A stretch of 64,000 nucleotides of DNA from Myxococcus stipitatus. Its GTDB lineage: Bacteria; Myxococcota; Myxococcia; Myxococcales; Myxococcaceae. Where the stretch lies: positions 91,825-155,824 of the forward strand of contig NZ_JAKCFI010000017.1 in the NCBI RefSeq assembly GCF_021412625.1, in the 5' to 3' direction. Numbering within the stretch: the first letter of the stretch is position 1; the number at the start of each line of letters is the position of its first letter. Positions 26,474 to 35,632 of this stretch are shown here, in pieces. Under the pieces are notes generated by a model. The model was not told the DNA's origin and did no database searches. It was given only the letters and a program-made list of their open reading frames with translations. A program made the position numbers and the translations under genes.

Positions 26474-26479
26474 TATAAG
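26474..26479 (+). promoter_or_regulatory. Candidate -10 of glmM
   Basis: TATAAG matches the -10 consensus at five of six bases in a GC-rich stretch, 57 bases before the glmM ATG. TTCGAG lies 18 bases upstream as a weak -35. Confidence 0.45.
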
Positions 26480-26536
26480 CCCCGACGTCGAGAGTCCGGC
26501 GCGGCAGGCCCGGCGTGGGAAAGGCGGAGCAGCACC

Positions 26537-27931
26537 ATGGCGTACAGGATGAACACCGCTCCCAAGGAGGAGCGGGCGTCGCAGAAGCTGTTCGGGACGG
26601 ATGGTGTTCGTGGCAAGGCGAACGTCCACCCGATGACAGCGGAGGTCGCGATGCAGCTCGGACGAGCGCTCGCGTATCTCATCCGCAACGGGCCGCACCG
26701 CCACCGCGTCATCGTGGGCAAGGACACCCGCCTGTCGGGCTACATGCTGGAGCAGGCGCTCGCCGCGGGCCTCACCTCCATGGGGGTCGACGTCGAGCTG
26801 GTGGGGCCGCTTCCGACGCCGGGCATCTCCAACCTCACCACGTCCATGCGCGCGGACGCGGGCGCGGTCATCTCCGCGTCCCACAACCCGTACGAGGACA
26901 ACGGCATCAAGTTCTTCTGGCGCGACGGCTTCAAGCTGCCGGACGAGACGGAGGGGAAGATCGAGGAGCTGCTGTCCACGGGCGCCATCGACTCCATCCG
27001 GCCCACCGCGACGAAGATTGGCCGTGCCTTCCGCATGGAGGACGCGCGGGGCCGCTACATCGTCTTCCTCAAGGCGACCTTCCCGCGCGAGCTGACGCTG
27101 GAGGGGTTGACCATCGTCGTGGACTGCGCCAACGGCGCGGCCTACAAGACGGCGCCCTCCGTGCTGGAGGAGCTGGGCGCGAAGGTCATCACGCTCGGCG
27201 TGTCGCCGGACGGCAAGAACATCAACCACAAGTGTGGCGCGCTGTTCCCGGAGAACCTGGCGCGCATGGTGCTCAAGCACGGCGCCCACCTGGGCATCGC
27301 CCTGGACGGCGACGCCGACCGCCTCATCGTCGTGGACGAGAAGGGCAAGGTCGTGGATGGCGACGCCATCATGGCCATCTGCACGGGCGAGCTCGTGGCC
27401 CGCAAGCAGCTGAAGAAGAAGATGCTGGTGTCCACGGTGATGAGCAACGTCGGCCTGGAGCGCGCCGTGGCGCGCTGGGGCGTGAAGGTGGCTCGCACGC
27501 GCGTGGGAGACCGCTACGTCGTCGAGGAGATGCGCCGCAACGGCTACAACCTGGGTGGCGAGCAGAGCGGCCACCTCATCTTCCTGGACCACACCACGAC
27601 GGGCGACGGCACCCTGGCCGCGCTCCAGCTGCTGGCCGTCATGTGCCGCGCGGGCAAGCCCCTGAGCGAGCTGGCCTCCATCTTCGAGCCCGTGCCCCAG
27701 ACGCTGGTCAACGTGGTGGTGAAGCAGAAGAAGGAGCTGGGCGAGCTGCCGGACGTGATGAAGGTCATCAAGGCCGTGGAGCAGAAGCTGGGCAACTCGG
27801 GCCGCGTCCTCGTCCGCTTCTCCGGCACCGAGCCCAAGGCGCGCGTCCTCGTCGAGGGCGAGGACGCCACGCGCAACGACGCGTTCGCGAAGGAGATCGC
27901 CGACGCGCTCGCCAAGGCGCTCAACCGCTGA
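26537..27931 (+). CDS. glmM: Phosphoglucosamine mutase
   Basis: Predicted 464 residues from the ATG at 26537 (an in-frame ATG at 26549 is also possible). Conserved parts are LFGTDGVRGKAN, the phospho-serine loop ISASHNP (Ser115), the metal loop DGDADR, the sugar loop GGEQSGH and the phosphate loop RFSGTEPKARV. It converts glucosamine 6-phosphate to glucosamine 1-phosphate, the precursor of UDP-GlcNAc for peptidoglycan and LPS. It is the last gene of the tilS-ftsH-folP-glmM block, and a hairpin terminator follows. Confidence 0.96.
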   Translation: MAYRMNTAPKEERASQKLFGTDGVRGKANVHPMTAEVAMQLGRALAYLIRNGPHRHRVIVGKDTRLSGYMLEQALAAGLTSMGVDVELVGPLPTPGISNLTTSMRADAGAVISASHNPYEDNGIKFFWRDGFKLPDETEGKIEELLSTGAIDSIRPTATKIGRAFRMEDARGRYIVFLKATFPRELTLEGLTIVVDCANGAAYKTAPSVLEELGAKVITLGVSPDGKNINHKCGALFPENLARMVLKHGAHLGIALDGDADRLIVVDEKGKVVDGDAIMAICTGELVARKQLKKKMLVSTVMSNVGLERAVARWGVKVARTRVGDRYVVEEMRRNGYNLGGEQSGHLIFLDHTTTGDGTLAALQLLAVMCRAGKPLSELASIFEPVPQTLVNVVVKQKKELGELPDVMKVIKAVEQKLGNSGRVLVRFSGTEPKARVLVEGEDATRNDAFAKEIADALAKALNR

Positions 27932-27961
27932 GCGGCGTCACACGAGGGTGAGCACCCCGAG

Positions 27962-27995
27962 CGGGTCCGGACGTCACGTCCGGGCCCGTTCTCGT
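27962..27995 (+). terminator. Terminator after glmM
   Basis: Arms around GGGTCCGGACGT and ACGTCCGGGCCC (27963-27987) form a long GC-rich hairpin followed by GTTCTCGTCTT, 31 bases after the glmM stop. Confidence 0.5.
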
Positions 27996-28038
27996 CTTGC
28001 GCGTGTTCGTGGGGCGCGGACGCGGCGGTGCGCCTTCG

Positions 28039-29973
28039 CTAGTAGAGCTCGAGCGCCACGAGGTCCTGCTGGACGCTCTGTCCCCCGGTGCCCGAGAAGG
28101 GTTGGGCCTCGCTCCTCGTGTTGAAGAGCTTGATGGTGCCCTGACCGGGAGGGACCTGGAGGACATAGGTGCCGTCGGGGTGGATGGGACCGACGTGCCA
28201 GGCGCCGTTCATCTCCACGTGGACCTGACCCGCCTCCAGGTTCCGGCCTCGCGTGTCCTTCACGGTGCCCCTCAAGGTGAGTCCAGGCGTGACCTGGATC
28301 CGGACGCTGGTTGCCCCTTTCGGGACATGGCGCCGCGTGTTCGGCCAATCCGGATGCTCGACCTCCAGGTCGAAGGCCTCCGCGGGAGCGGTGCGCAGGT
28401 AGATGCTCCCGTCGGGGAGCACCCATCCGACACACAGCCTTTCGCCGTTGTAGGAATGATCGCCCGTCTCGCGGCAGAGCAGCTCCGCTCCCGAGAGACC
28501 TCGTCCGTCGGGTGTCTCGACCTTCCCTGTCAGGAGCCGGGTCTTCATGGCGCGGGCCTTCGAGGTGGCCTCGGGCACCTTCGGAGCGCGCTTCAACGTG
28601 AAACGCAGGGGGGCTTGCAGGGGGAGTTCGATGGAGCGCGTCTGGTCCTCGTAGCCCTTGCTCGACGCACGGATCCGCAGCGTGCCCGCCGGAAGGTGGG
28701 GGAGGGTGAACTTGCCCGGGGGAACCTGTCGCGAGAGCCAGAACGGCGGCCCCGGGTTCTTGTCGTCAGGGCTCGACTGGTCGACGAGCACATGCCCGCG
28801 GAGAGGCCTTCCTCGTGCGTCGGACAGGGACCCCTCCAGGGAGAAGGGCCTCGGTGGGTTGATGTCGAGCGTGGCCGACTGTCCGCCCACGTCGATCCGC
28901 TGCTTCAGGTACAGCTCCTCCTCGTCGCCGAGGCGCTCCAGGGTGAGGGTGTAGCGCCCCGCCACGACGTTCGTGAACGTGACCGAGGCCTGCTCGGCCG
29001 GACGGAGCTTCCTCCCGTACGGGCGCACCCCGGGTTGGTCCACAGGGCCTGCGAGGCGGACGAACTCGTGTTTCACGGCCGCCTCCTTGGGCGCCGTGAT
29101 GCGGACGGTGACGTCCACGCCCGCCGGGAGGACCCAGCGGACCTCCTCGCCAGGAACGACGACCTCTCCGCTCAGGGTGTGATGTTCCCGGGCGTCCAGG
29201 AGGAAGGTGTACCGGCCGGGTTCGAGGTCGGTCACCGCGAAGCGACCCCTGTCATCCGTGCGGGTGGACATCGCGGGGGCACCCACGCAGGACATGGGAT
29301 AGCCCGGTTGTCCGTAGCGTTTGAGGTGGACGCCGACGCGCGGTACCGGTCGCCCTTCGCTGTCGACGATGGCGCCGCGCAGGGACTCCGAGCGTCGGAG
29401 CGTCACCTCCAGCACCCCGCTGGCGGGCTCGTGGACGGTCCTCCATGGCAGATGCGCGGGGGCCTCGAGCGCGACAGCGACGGGGGAGAAGCCCGTCATC
29501 GGCAGCTCGAACCGGCCATCCGCCCCGGTGCGTGCCTCGTGGGTGTCACCGAAGGCGTTCACGCCATACACGCCGGCCTTCACCTGGACTCCCGCGAGAG
29601 GCGCGCCGTCGGCCCCTCGTACGAGTCCCTTCAACACGCGAGGGGGACCGAGCTCGACGACCACGTCCCGTTCGTCCTCGGTCACCACCGCGACGGACCG
29701 CTCCGCCACGTCTTCTCCCCGTGAGGCCGTCAGCGTCCACCACTCGCTGGCGAGCCCTCGGAACACGAAGTGGCCTCGGGCGTCCGTCCGCGCGGCGCGG
29801 CTTTGGTCCTCGTGGGTCGCCCGGACCTCGAGGTTCGCCACCGGGCCCGTGCTCGCCACGACCACGCCCTCGATGGTCCGGGTGTCGGAGCCCGAAGCCG
29901 GGCTCGCGGTGGCCACCGTGGCGAGAAGCCAGCACAGCACCCAGGAGACTCGGTTCCAGGACGAGAGGGGCAT
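28039..29973 (-). CDS. Secreted carboxypeptidase-regulatory-like repeat protein
   Basis: Predicted 644 residues from the ATG at 29973. A signal peptide (WVLCWLLATVATASPASG) is followed by about seven beta-sandwich repeats. Repeats carry turns of the type IEGVVVASTGPVANLEVRAT, TDARGHFVFRGLASEWWTL, LRGAIVDSEGRPVPRVGVHL, TDDRGRFAVTDLEPGRYTFL and GTVKDTRGRNLEAGQVHV. These are carboxypeptidase-regulatory-like/transthyretin-type domains with no catalytic residues. The protein is probably exported to the surface or matrix. It resembles the partial gene at the left edge. It stands alone between glmM and the pdxJ operon, on the other strand. Role unknown. Confidence 0.82.
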   Translation of the reverse strand: MPLSSWNRVSWVLCWLLATVATASPASGSDTRTIEGVVVASTGPVANLEVRATHEDQSRAARTDARGHFVFRGLASEWWTLTASRGEDVAERSVAVVTEDERDVVVELGPPRVLKGLVRGADGAPLAGVQVKAGVYGVNAFGDTHEARTGADGRFELPMTGFSPVAVALEAPAHLPWRTVHEPASGVLEVTLRRSESLRGAIVDSEGRPVPRVGVHLKRYGQPGYPMSCVGAPAMSTRTDDRGRFAVTDLEPGRYTFLLDAREHHTLSGEVVVPGEEVRWVLPAGVDVTVRITAPKEAAVKHEFVRLAGPVDQPGVRPYGRKLRPAEQASVTFTNVVAGRYTLTLERLGDEEELYLKQRIDVGGQSATLDINPPRPFSLEGSLSDARGRPLRGHVLVDQSSPDDKNPGPPFWLSRQVPPGKFTLPHLPAGTLRIRASSKGYEDQTRSIELPLQAPLRFTLKRAPKVPEATSKARAMKTRLLTGKVETPDGRGLSGAELLCRETGDHSYNGERLCVGWVLPDGSIYLRTAPAEAFDLEVEHPDWPNTRRHVPKGATSVRIQVTPGLTLRGTVKDTRGRNLEAGQVHVEMNGAWHVGPIHPDGTYVLQVPPGQGTIKLFNTRSEAQPFSGTGGQSVQQDLVALELY

Positions 29974-30140
29974 GGTGACCGGACACTCTACCCGGTGTGA
30001 GCCGACGGAAGCGGACAGCGCCCCGCTGGCGGGGTGCTCACGGCGGTTGACTTCCAGACGCTGGCCGCGATTAGAGGGACCGGCGCGTGCCGGGGCCCCC
30101 GACAATCCCGGCCCCGCGCGTCAAGCGAGGTGCGGTCGAG

Positions 30141-30866
30141 ATGGGACAGCGACTGGGTGTCAACGTGGACCATGTGGCGACGCTGCGGCAGGCGCGGCGG
30201 ACCACGTATCCGGATCCGGTGACGGCCGCCGCCATGGCGGAGCTGGCCGGCGCGCAGCAGATCACCATCCACCTGCGCGAGGACCGGCGTCACATCCAGG
30301 ACCGTGACCTGCGAATCCTGCGGGAGACGGTGCAGACCCTGCTCAACCTGGAGATGGCCGCCACCGCGGAGATGGTGAAGATCGCCTACGAGCACAAGCC
30401 GGACGTCGTCACGCTGGTGCCCGAGCGCCGCGAGGAGCTCACCACCGAGGGTGGCCTGGAGGTCGCCGGCCAGCGCGAGCACGTCGCGAAGATCATCAAG
30501 AACCTCAAGGACGGGGAGATCGCCGTCTCGCTGTTCATCGACCCGGACCTGGACCAGGTGCGCGCGGCGCACAAGGTGAACGCGGACCGCATCGAGCTGC
30601 ACACGGGCCGCTACTGCGAGGCGCGCAACGAGAAGGAGCGCGCGAGGGAGCTGGCGCGCATCGTCGACGCGGCCAAGGCCGGCACCAAGCTGGGCCTGGG
30701 CGTGGCCGCGGGCCACGGGCTCAACTACGACAACGTGCAGGCCATCGCCCGCATCTCGGAGATCGACGAGCTGAACATCGGCCACTCCATCGTCGCGCGC
30801 GCGGTGCTGGTGGGCTTCGACCGGGCGGTCCGGGAGATGCTCGACCTGATGCGCAACCCGGGGTAG
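30141..30866 (+). CDS. pdxJ: Pyridoxine 5'-phosphate synthase
   Basis: Predicted 241 residues from ATG 30141, the normal PdxJ length. It begins GQRLGVNVDHVATLRQARR and has the conserved segments ITIHLREDRRHIQDRDL, LNLEMAAT, the catalytic His/Glu region DVVTLVPERREELTTEGGL, ELHTGRYCE and LGVAAGHGLNYDN. It condenses 1-deoxyxylulose 5-phosphate with 3-amino-1-hydroxyacetone phosphate to pyridoxine phosphate. It is the first gene of the pdxJ-acpS-nnrD-tsaE run, all spaced by under 10 bases or overlapping. The product PLP is needed by, among others, the lysine aminomutase of this window. Confidence 0.96.
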   Translation: MGQRLGVNVDHVATLRQARRTTYPDPVTAAAMAELAGAQQITIHLREDRRHIQDRDLRILRETVQTLLNLEMAATAEMVKIAYEHKPDVVTLVPERREELTTEGGLEVAGQREHVAKIIKNLKDGEIAVSLFIDPDLDQVRAAHKVNADRIELHTGRYCEARNEKERARELARIVDAAKAGTKLGLGVAAGHGLNYDNVQAIARISEIDELNIGHSIVARAVLVGFDRAVREMLDLMRNPG

Positions 30867-30872
30867 CGCGCC

Positions 30873-31253
30873 ATGGGCATCCTCGGGCTGGGCCTGGACA
30901 TCTGCTCCATCTCGCGCATCCAGCGCATCATGGACGGGCCGCGCGCCGAGGCCTTCCTGAACCGCGTCTACACGGAGGCGGAGCGTGCCCTGTGTGGCCA
31001 GCGCCATGACGCCGCCAGCGCCTACGCCGCGCGCTTCGCCGCCAAGGAGGCGTTGGTGAAGGCGTTGGGCGCGCCCCCCGGCATCCGGTGGAAGGACATG
31101 GAGGTGCGGCGCGACGGTGGCGCGCCGTACTTCGCGTTGTCCGGCGTGGCGCGGGAGGTGATGGAGGCCCGAGGGCTGGAGGCCTTCCTCGCGCTGACCC
31201 ATGACGCCGACGTGGCCGCCGCCACGGTGGTGCTCCAGAAGAAGGAGAGCTGA
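30873..31253 (+). CDS. acpS: Holo-[acyl-carrier-protein] synthase
   Basis: 126 residues, the AcpS length. The metal site Asp is in LGLGLDICSISRIQRIM, and the second motif is RFAAKEALVKALG. It transfers 4'-phosphopantetheine from CoA to acyl carrier protein. It follows pdxJ by 6 bases and is 3 bases before nnrD, a common order in many bacteria. Confidence 0.95.
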   Translation: MGILGLGLDICSISRIQRIMDGPRAEAFLNRVYTEAERALCGQRHDAASAYAARFAAKEALVKALGAPPGIRWKDMEVRRDGGAPYFALSGVAREVMEARGLEAFLALTHDADVAAATVVLQKKES

Positions 31254-31256
31254 CCC

Positions 31257-32792
31257 ATGCTGCGAGTCCTCACCGCCGCCCAGATGCGTCAGGCCGAACA
31301 GGCCGCGGAGCAACGTCACGGCATGCCCTCGTCGCTGCTGATGGAGAACGCGGGGCGGGGGATGGCGGACGTGGCGCGAGGACTGGCGGGGCCCTCGGGA
31401 CGCTTCGTCGTCCTGTGCGGTCCCGGCAACAACGGCGGGGATGGGCTCGTCGCGGCCCGCTTCCTCCAGGCGGCGGGCGCGATCGTCCACGTGGTGCTGG
31501 TGGGCGACAGCGCGAAGCTGACGCCCGAGGCGCGGCGCAACCTGGAGGCGCTGAAGGGCTTCGGGGTCGTGCCCCGGTCCCTGGAGGCGGTGGGCGAGCC
31601 GGGCACGGGCGACGTGGTGGTGGACGCGCTGTTCGGCACGGGGTTGAGCCGGGCGCCGGCGGGGGCCTTCGCGGAGGCCATCTCCGCCCTCCTCCGCTGG
31701 CGTGGCGCGGGGGCGAAGGTGGTGGCGGCGGACGTGCCGTCCGGCCTCCAGAGCGACACCGGTCAGGCCTTCGCGCCGTGCGCGCAAGCGGACGTCACCG
31801 TGGCGTTCGGCTTCCTCAAGCCGGGGCAGGTGCTGGAGCCCGGGGCCTCGCTCTGCGGGCACGTGCGGCGGGTGGATATCGGCATGGGGGGCGCGGCGTC
31901 GCGCGAGGTGACGGGCCCGTCGCTGCTGCGCGTGGAGGAGTCCGACGCGCGCGGCGCGCTGCCCGTGCGCAAGGCGGACACGCACAAGGGCACCTACGGA
32001 CACGTGCTCGTCGTGGCCGGCAGCCGGGGCAAGACGGGCGCCGCGGCGCTGGTGTCGAAGGCGGCGCTGCGCTCCGGCGCGGGCCTGGTCACCGTGGCCA
32101 CGCGCTCGGATGTCCTGGACGCCGTGCAGGCGCACTCGGCGGAGATCATGGGCATCCCCCTGGAGGCGGCCGGGCCGCTCGGGCTGGGAGACCTGGAGGC
32201 GCTGCTGGCCGCCGCCGAGGGCAAGGACGCGCTCGTCATGGGACCGGGAATCCCGCGCGGCCCGGGGACGGGGGCGCTCATCGGTGAGCTCGTCTCGCGA
32301 TTGGAGATGCCGGTCGTGCTGGACGCGGACGCGCTCAACGCCGTGGCGGAGGACCTGTCCGTGCTGCGGCGGGCGAAGGGGCCCATCGTCCTGACGCCGC
32401 ATCCGGGGGAGATGTCCCGACTGGTGGGCAGGTCGACCCGGGAGGTCCAGTCCCATCGCCTGGAGGTCGTGGGTCGACTCGCGACGGGGCTCGGCGTGAC
32501 GGTGGTGCTCAAGGGCGACCGGACGCTGACGGCGGCCCCGGATGGCCGGGTGTTCGTCAACACCACGGGCAATCCCGGCATGGCGACGGGGGGCTCCGGG
32601 GACGTGCTGTCCGGCGTGGTGGGGGCGCTGCTCGCGCAGGCGCTGCCGCTGCCGGACGCGGCCTGGGCGGGCGTGTACGCGCACGGGCTCGCGGGAGACC
32701 TGGCCGCCGCGCGGCGGGGACAGCTGGGGCTGGTGGCGGGAGACTTGATCGAACAGGGCCTCTGCGAGGTCTGGGTGAGGTGGGGGCGATGA
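31257..32792 (+). CDS. nnrD: Bifunctional NAD(P)H-hydrate epimerase / ADP-dependent dehydratase
   Basis: 511 residues in two domains. The first about 220 are the YjeF_N epimerase (LTAAQMRQAEQAA, LMENAGRGMADV, CGPGNNGGDGLVAARFL, ALFGTGLSR, ADVPSGLQSDTG). The second (about 235-505) is the ribokinase-like dehydratase (VLVVAGSRGKTGAAAL, VMGPGIPRGPGTG, VLDADALNAV, LTPHPGEMSRLVG, and the catalytic Asp in TGGSGDVLSGVVGALLAQ). The enzyme repairs damaged hydrated NADH and NADPH. The stop overlaps tsaE by ATGA. Confidence 0.95.
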   Translation: MLRVLTAAQMRQAEQAAEQRHGMPSSLLMENAGRGMADVARGLAGPSGRFVVLCGPGNNGGDGLVAARFLQAAGAIVHVVLVGDSAKLTPEARRNLEALKGFGVVPRSLEAVGEPGTGDVVVDALFGTGLSRAPAGAFAEAISALLRWRGAGAKVVAADVPSGLQSDTGQAFAPCAQADVTVAFGFLKPGQVLEPGASLCGHVRRVDIGMGGAASREVTGPSLLRVEESDARGALPVRKADTHKGTYGHVLVVAGSRGKTGAAALVSKAALRSGAGLVTVATRSDVLDAVQAHSAEIMGIPLEAAGPLGLGDLEALLAAAEGKDALVMGPGIPRGPGTGALIGELVSRLEMPVVLDADALNAVAEDLSVLRRAKGPIVLTPHPGEMSRLVGRSTREVQSHRLEVVGRLATGLGVTVVLKGDRTLTAAPDGRVFVNTTGNPGMATGGSGDVLSGVVGALLAQALPLPDAAWAGVYAHGLAGDLAAARRGQLGLVAGDLIEQGLCEVWVRWGR

Positions 32793-33268
32793 GCGCCGTG
32801 GAGGTCGTGACGCGGACCGTGCAACTGGAGTCTCCCGACGAGACACACCGGTTGGGGGTGCGCCTGGGCGGCTTGCTGGAGTCGGGTGACTTCGTGGGCC
32901 TCGTCGGCGACCTGGGCGCGGGCAAGACGCACCTGGTGCGGGGCGTGGCCGAGGGCGCGCGCGTCCCGCGGTCGGAGGTGGCCAGCCCCACGTTCGCCAT
33001 CGTGTATCCCTATTCGGGGCGGATCCCGCTGTACCACGCCGACCTGTACCGGCTGACGGGCTACGACGACCTCTACGCCACCGGCTTCATGGACCTGGTG
33101 GGAGGGGAGGGCGCGGTGCTGGTGGAGTGGCTGGACCGCGTCCCGGAGGCCGCGCCTCGGGAGTACCTGCGCGTGACGCTCAGCCACGCGGGGGGCGAGG
33201 CCCGTCGGCTCGTCGCGGAGGCGTTCGGAGCGCGTCCCAGCGCGCTCCTGGCGGCGTGGCTTCCATAG
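32789..33268 (+). CDS. tsaE: tRNA threonylcarbamoyladenosine biosynthesis ATPase TsaE
   Basis: 159 residues from the ATG at 32789 that overlaps the nnrD stop. It has the Walker A GDLGAGKTHLVRG, the SPTFAIVYPYSG segment, the LYHADLYRL motif and VLVEWLDRVPE. TsaE drives the TsaB/TsaD complex that adds threonylcarbamoyl to A37 of tRNAs reading ANN codons. It is the final gene of the operon; 145 bases separate it from a convergent gene. Confidence 0.95.
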   Translation: MSAVEVVTRTVQLESPDETHRLGVRLGGLLESGDFVGLVGDLGAGKTHLVRGVAEGARVPRSEVASPTFAIVYPYSGRIPLYHADLYRLTGYDDLYATGFMDLVGGEGAVLVEWLDRVPEAAPREYLRVTLSHAGGEARRLVAEAFGARPSALLAAWLP

Positions 33269-33413
33269 TCTCCGTCATGCCGTCGTGCTACGGGTGAGCC
33301 GTCGAGGTCATCTCGGCTTCTGGCTTCTGGAGCGCGTGGAGAAGCTCCAGCGCAAGCTCGCGCCTCACCTCCGGGAGCTCCAGCCGCCCCCGGTTCGTTG
33401 AAAGGCGCCTGCG

Positions 33414-34274
33414 TCAGGCCGCGTGGCGCGGCGACCCAGGCGTGTACGGCGGCAGGCGGTTGGAGAGCTCCGGCACGCGCCAGCGATGGAAGACGAGGCC
33501 GGCGTCCACGCCGATGACGTCCTCCTCCTCCACGGCGACCCACGACGGGCTGCCGCACAGCGACTCGCTGGCGACCATGAGCTGCTCGAGCCGCGTGCCC
33601 ACCTGGGGCAGCACGCCGGGCGTGGCGCGGGGGCAACCCGCGGACACGAAGAGGGTGCGGTTGCGCCGCGAGGCCACCATCACCTCGCCATCCGTGACGA
33701 GGAAGTTCATCGCCGAGCGCGGCTTGTTCGACTCACCCACGTCGGTGATGGCGGAGACCAGGCTCATCGTCTCGGCGAGCGCCCGGGCGACGCCCTCCAC
33801 GGGCGCCGGGCCGCCAATCGGGTGCACGGCCGCCAGCCGGGTGAGGAAGACGTAGAAGCAGCGCTCGCTGTCGGTGGTGCCGCGGATGCCCGCGCGCAGC
33901 GTGGGACAGATGAGCGCTTCGATGGCCGGGCGGTGCTGCGCGAAGTCGCGGATGGTGCCGTTGTGCACGAAGGACCAGCGACCGTGCAGGAACGGGTGCG
34001 AGTTGCGCAGCTCCACCGCGCCCACCGAGGCCAGGCGGATGTGCGCCACCACCGTGTGAGACGACACCCGGCTGCTGACCCGCTCGAAGTCAGGGTCGCT
34101 GTGCGCGGGGCCCACACCATGGGCCACGACAGGCGCGGCTTCCACTCCATAGGCCGCGATTCCCCACCCATCCTTGTGCTCGCGCGACTGGATGAGCAGC
34201 GAGTTCTTCTCCGTCACCAACGAAGGATGGACCGCGGAGGGAATCGACGAACGAAATCCAAATAGTCGGCACAT
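33414..34274 (-). CDS. Class II glutamine amidotransferase (YafJ/EgtC-like)
   Basis: 286 residues starting MCRLFGFRS; Cys2 becomes the N-terminal nucleophile after Met removal. Further class II features are SREHKDGWGIAAYG, VVAHIRLASVG, NSHPFLHGRWSFVHNGTI and GTTDSERCFYVFL. The partner domain that would use the ammonia is absent, as in the YafJ and EgtC families. The substrate is unknown (EgtC acts in ergothioneine synthesis, but no egt gene is nearby). A TATAAG 14 bases upstream suggests a very short leader. An open stretch of 41 codons follows in frame after the stop. Confidence 0.88.
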   Translation of the reverse strand: MCRLFGFRSSIPSAVHPSLVTEKNSLLIQSREHKDGWGIAAYGVEAAPVVAHGVGPAHSDPDFERVSSRVSSHTVVAHIRLASVGAVELRNSHPFLHGRWSFVHNGTIRDFAQHRPAIEALICPTLRAGIRGTTDSERCFYVFLTRLAAVHPIGGPAPVEGVARALAETMSLVSAITDVGESNKPRSAMNFLVTDGEVMVASRRNRTLFVSAGCPRATPGVLPQVGTRLEQLMVASESLCGSPSWVAVEEEDVIGVDAGLVFHRWRVPELSNRLPPYTPGSPRHAA

Positions 34275-34288
34275 GGCTGCAATGGGTA

Positions 34289-34294
34289 CTTATA
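34289..34294 (-). promoter_or_regulatory. -10 element of the amidotransferase gene
   Basis: TATAAG on the minus strand, with 14 bases between it and the ATG at 34274. The transcript would have a leader of about eight bases. Confidence 0.5.
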
Positions 34295-34362
34295 ACGGCC
34301 GGCCCCGACGGGAAGTTCTCCCTCCCTCCCGTGCGACGTGCGTGTTGCCAGGCGACGTCGCC

Positions 34363-35628
34363 TCACCCGCAGGAATCCAGCTCCTGCCGAGCCACGACAC
34401 GCCCGGCTTTCACCACCGTGCGCGCGTGCCCGATTCCGAGATGGTAGGGCAGATGCCGGTAGGACGCACAACTGAACGACACGAGGTCGCCCGGGTCACC
34501 GACTGCCAGCCTGCCTTGTCGTTGCAGTCCCAATGACAAGGCGGCGCCGCGGGTCGCCGCCCAGTACGCCTCCGCCGCACTCAGACCGTTCTCCAGACAC
34601 GCCAGGCCCAGCACCAAGGCCACGTTTTCACTCATGGCCGAGCCTGGATTGACGTTGGAGCCCAAAGCGATGTTGAGGCCCGCATCGCGGATGCGGCGGC
34701 CCGGGGCGTAGGGGCGCATGCGCAGGAAGAGGGTGGAGGTGGGGACGAGGACGGCGGTGACGTTGGCGGCGGCGAGGGCTCGCAGGCCGGCGTCGGTGAC
34801 CTGCTCCAGGTGGTCGGCGGTGGCGGCGCCCAGTTCGGCGGCGAGCTCCGAGGCGCCGAGGGCGGTGAGCTGGTCGGCGTGCAGGCGCGGCACCAGGCCC
34901 AGCGCGCGCGCGGCGGTGAGGATGCGGCGGCCCTCGTCGACGGTGAAGGCGCTGTCCTCGACGAAGACGTCGCAGAAGCGCGCCAGGCCCTCGCGCGCCA
35001 CGGCGGGGAGGATTTCGTCGATGCACAGCCGCACGTAGTCCTCGCGGCGGCCCTTGTATTCCTCCGGCACCGCGTGGGCGCACAGGAGCGTGGGCACCAG
35101 CTCCACGGGGGTGAGCGCGCCCAGCCGCCGCACCACGCGCAGCATCTTCAGCTCGTTCTCCACGTCGAGCCCGTAGCCGCTCTTCACCTCGGCCACCGTC
35201 ACGCCGTGCGACAGCAGCCGTCGCAGGCGGGGCAGCGCGAGCTGGATGAGCTCGTCCTCGCTGGCGGCCCGCGTGGCGCGCACGGTGCCGACGATGCCGC
35301 CGCCCGCCTTGGCGATCTCCAGGTACGTGGCGCCCTGGTTGCGCAGGTCGAACTCCGCGGAGCGCTCGCCGGCGAAAACCAGGTGCGTGTGCGGGTCCAC
35401 GAAGCCCGGGCCCACGAAGCCGCCCTGGGCGTCCAGCACGGTGGTGCCCGCGCCCACGGCGCCCGCCGGGAGCTGGGCCTCCGGGCCGACGAAGGCGATG
35501 ACGCCGTCGCGCACGCCCACGCACGCGCCGGGGCGTGGGGTGAGCGCGTCCTCCGCGCGCTCGCGGTGGGTGCCCTCCAGCGTGAGGACCTCCGACGTGT
35601 TGCGGACCAGCAGCTCCAGCGCTTCCAT
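34363..35628 (-). CDS. hutI: Imidazolonepropionase
   Basis: 421 residues. Amidohydrolase features are the metal site PHTHLVFAGERSAEFDLR, the substrate segment GATYLEIAKAGGGIVGTVRATR, TVAEVKSGYGLD, a zinc-ligand His in LLCAHAVPEEY, the HADQLTALGASELA loop and NPGSAMSENVALVLGLACL. It hydrolyses 4-imidazolone-5-propionate to N-formimino-glutamate, the third step of histidine degradation. It is read after hutU and a lipoprotein gene on the same strand, 4 bases after the latter. No hutH or hutG is in the window. Confidence 0.96.
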   Translation of the reverse strand: MEALELLVRNTSEVLTLEGTHRERAEDALTPRPGACVGVRDGVIAFVGPEAQLPAGAVGAGTTVLDAQGGFVGPGFVDPHTHLVFAGERSAEFDLRNQGATYLEIAKAGGGIVGTVRATRAASEDELIQLALPRLRRLLSHGVTVAEVKSGYGLDVENELKMLRVVRRLGALTPVELVPTLLCAHAVPEEYKGRREDYVRLCIDEILPAVAREGLARFCDVFVEDSAFTVDEGRRILTAARALGLVPRLHADQLTALGASELAAELGAATADHLEQVTDAGLRALAAANVTAVLVPTSTLFLRMRPYAPGRRIRDAGLNIALGSNVNPGSAMSENVALVLGLACLENGLSAAEAYWAATRGAALSLGLQRQGRLAVGDPGDLVSFSCASYRHLPYHLGIGHARTVVKAGRVVARQELDSCG

Positions 35629-35632
35629 GGTG

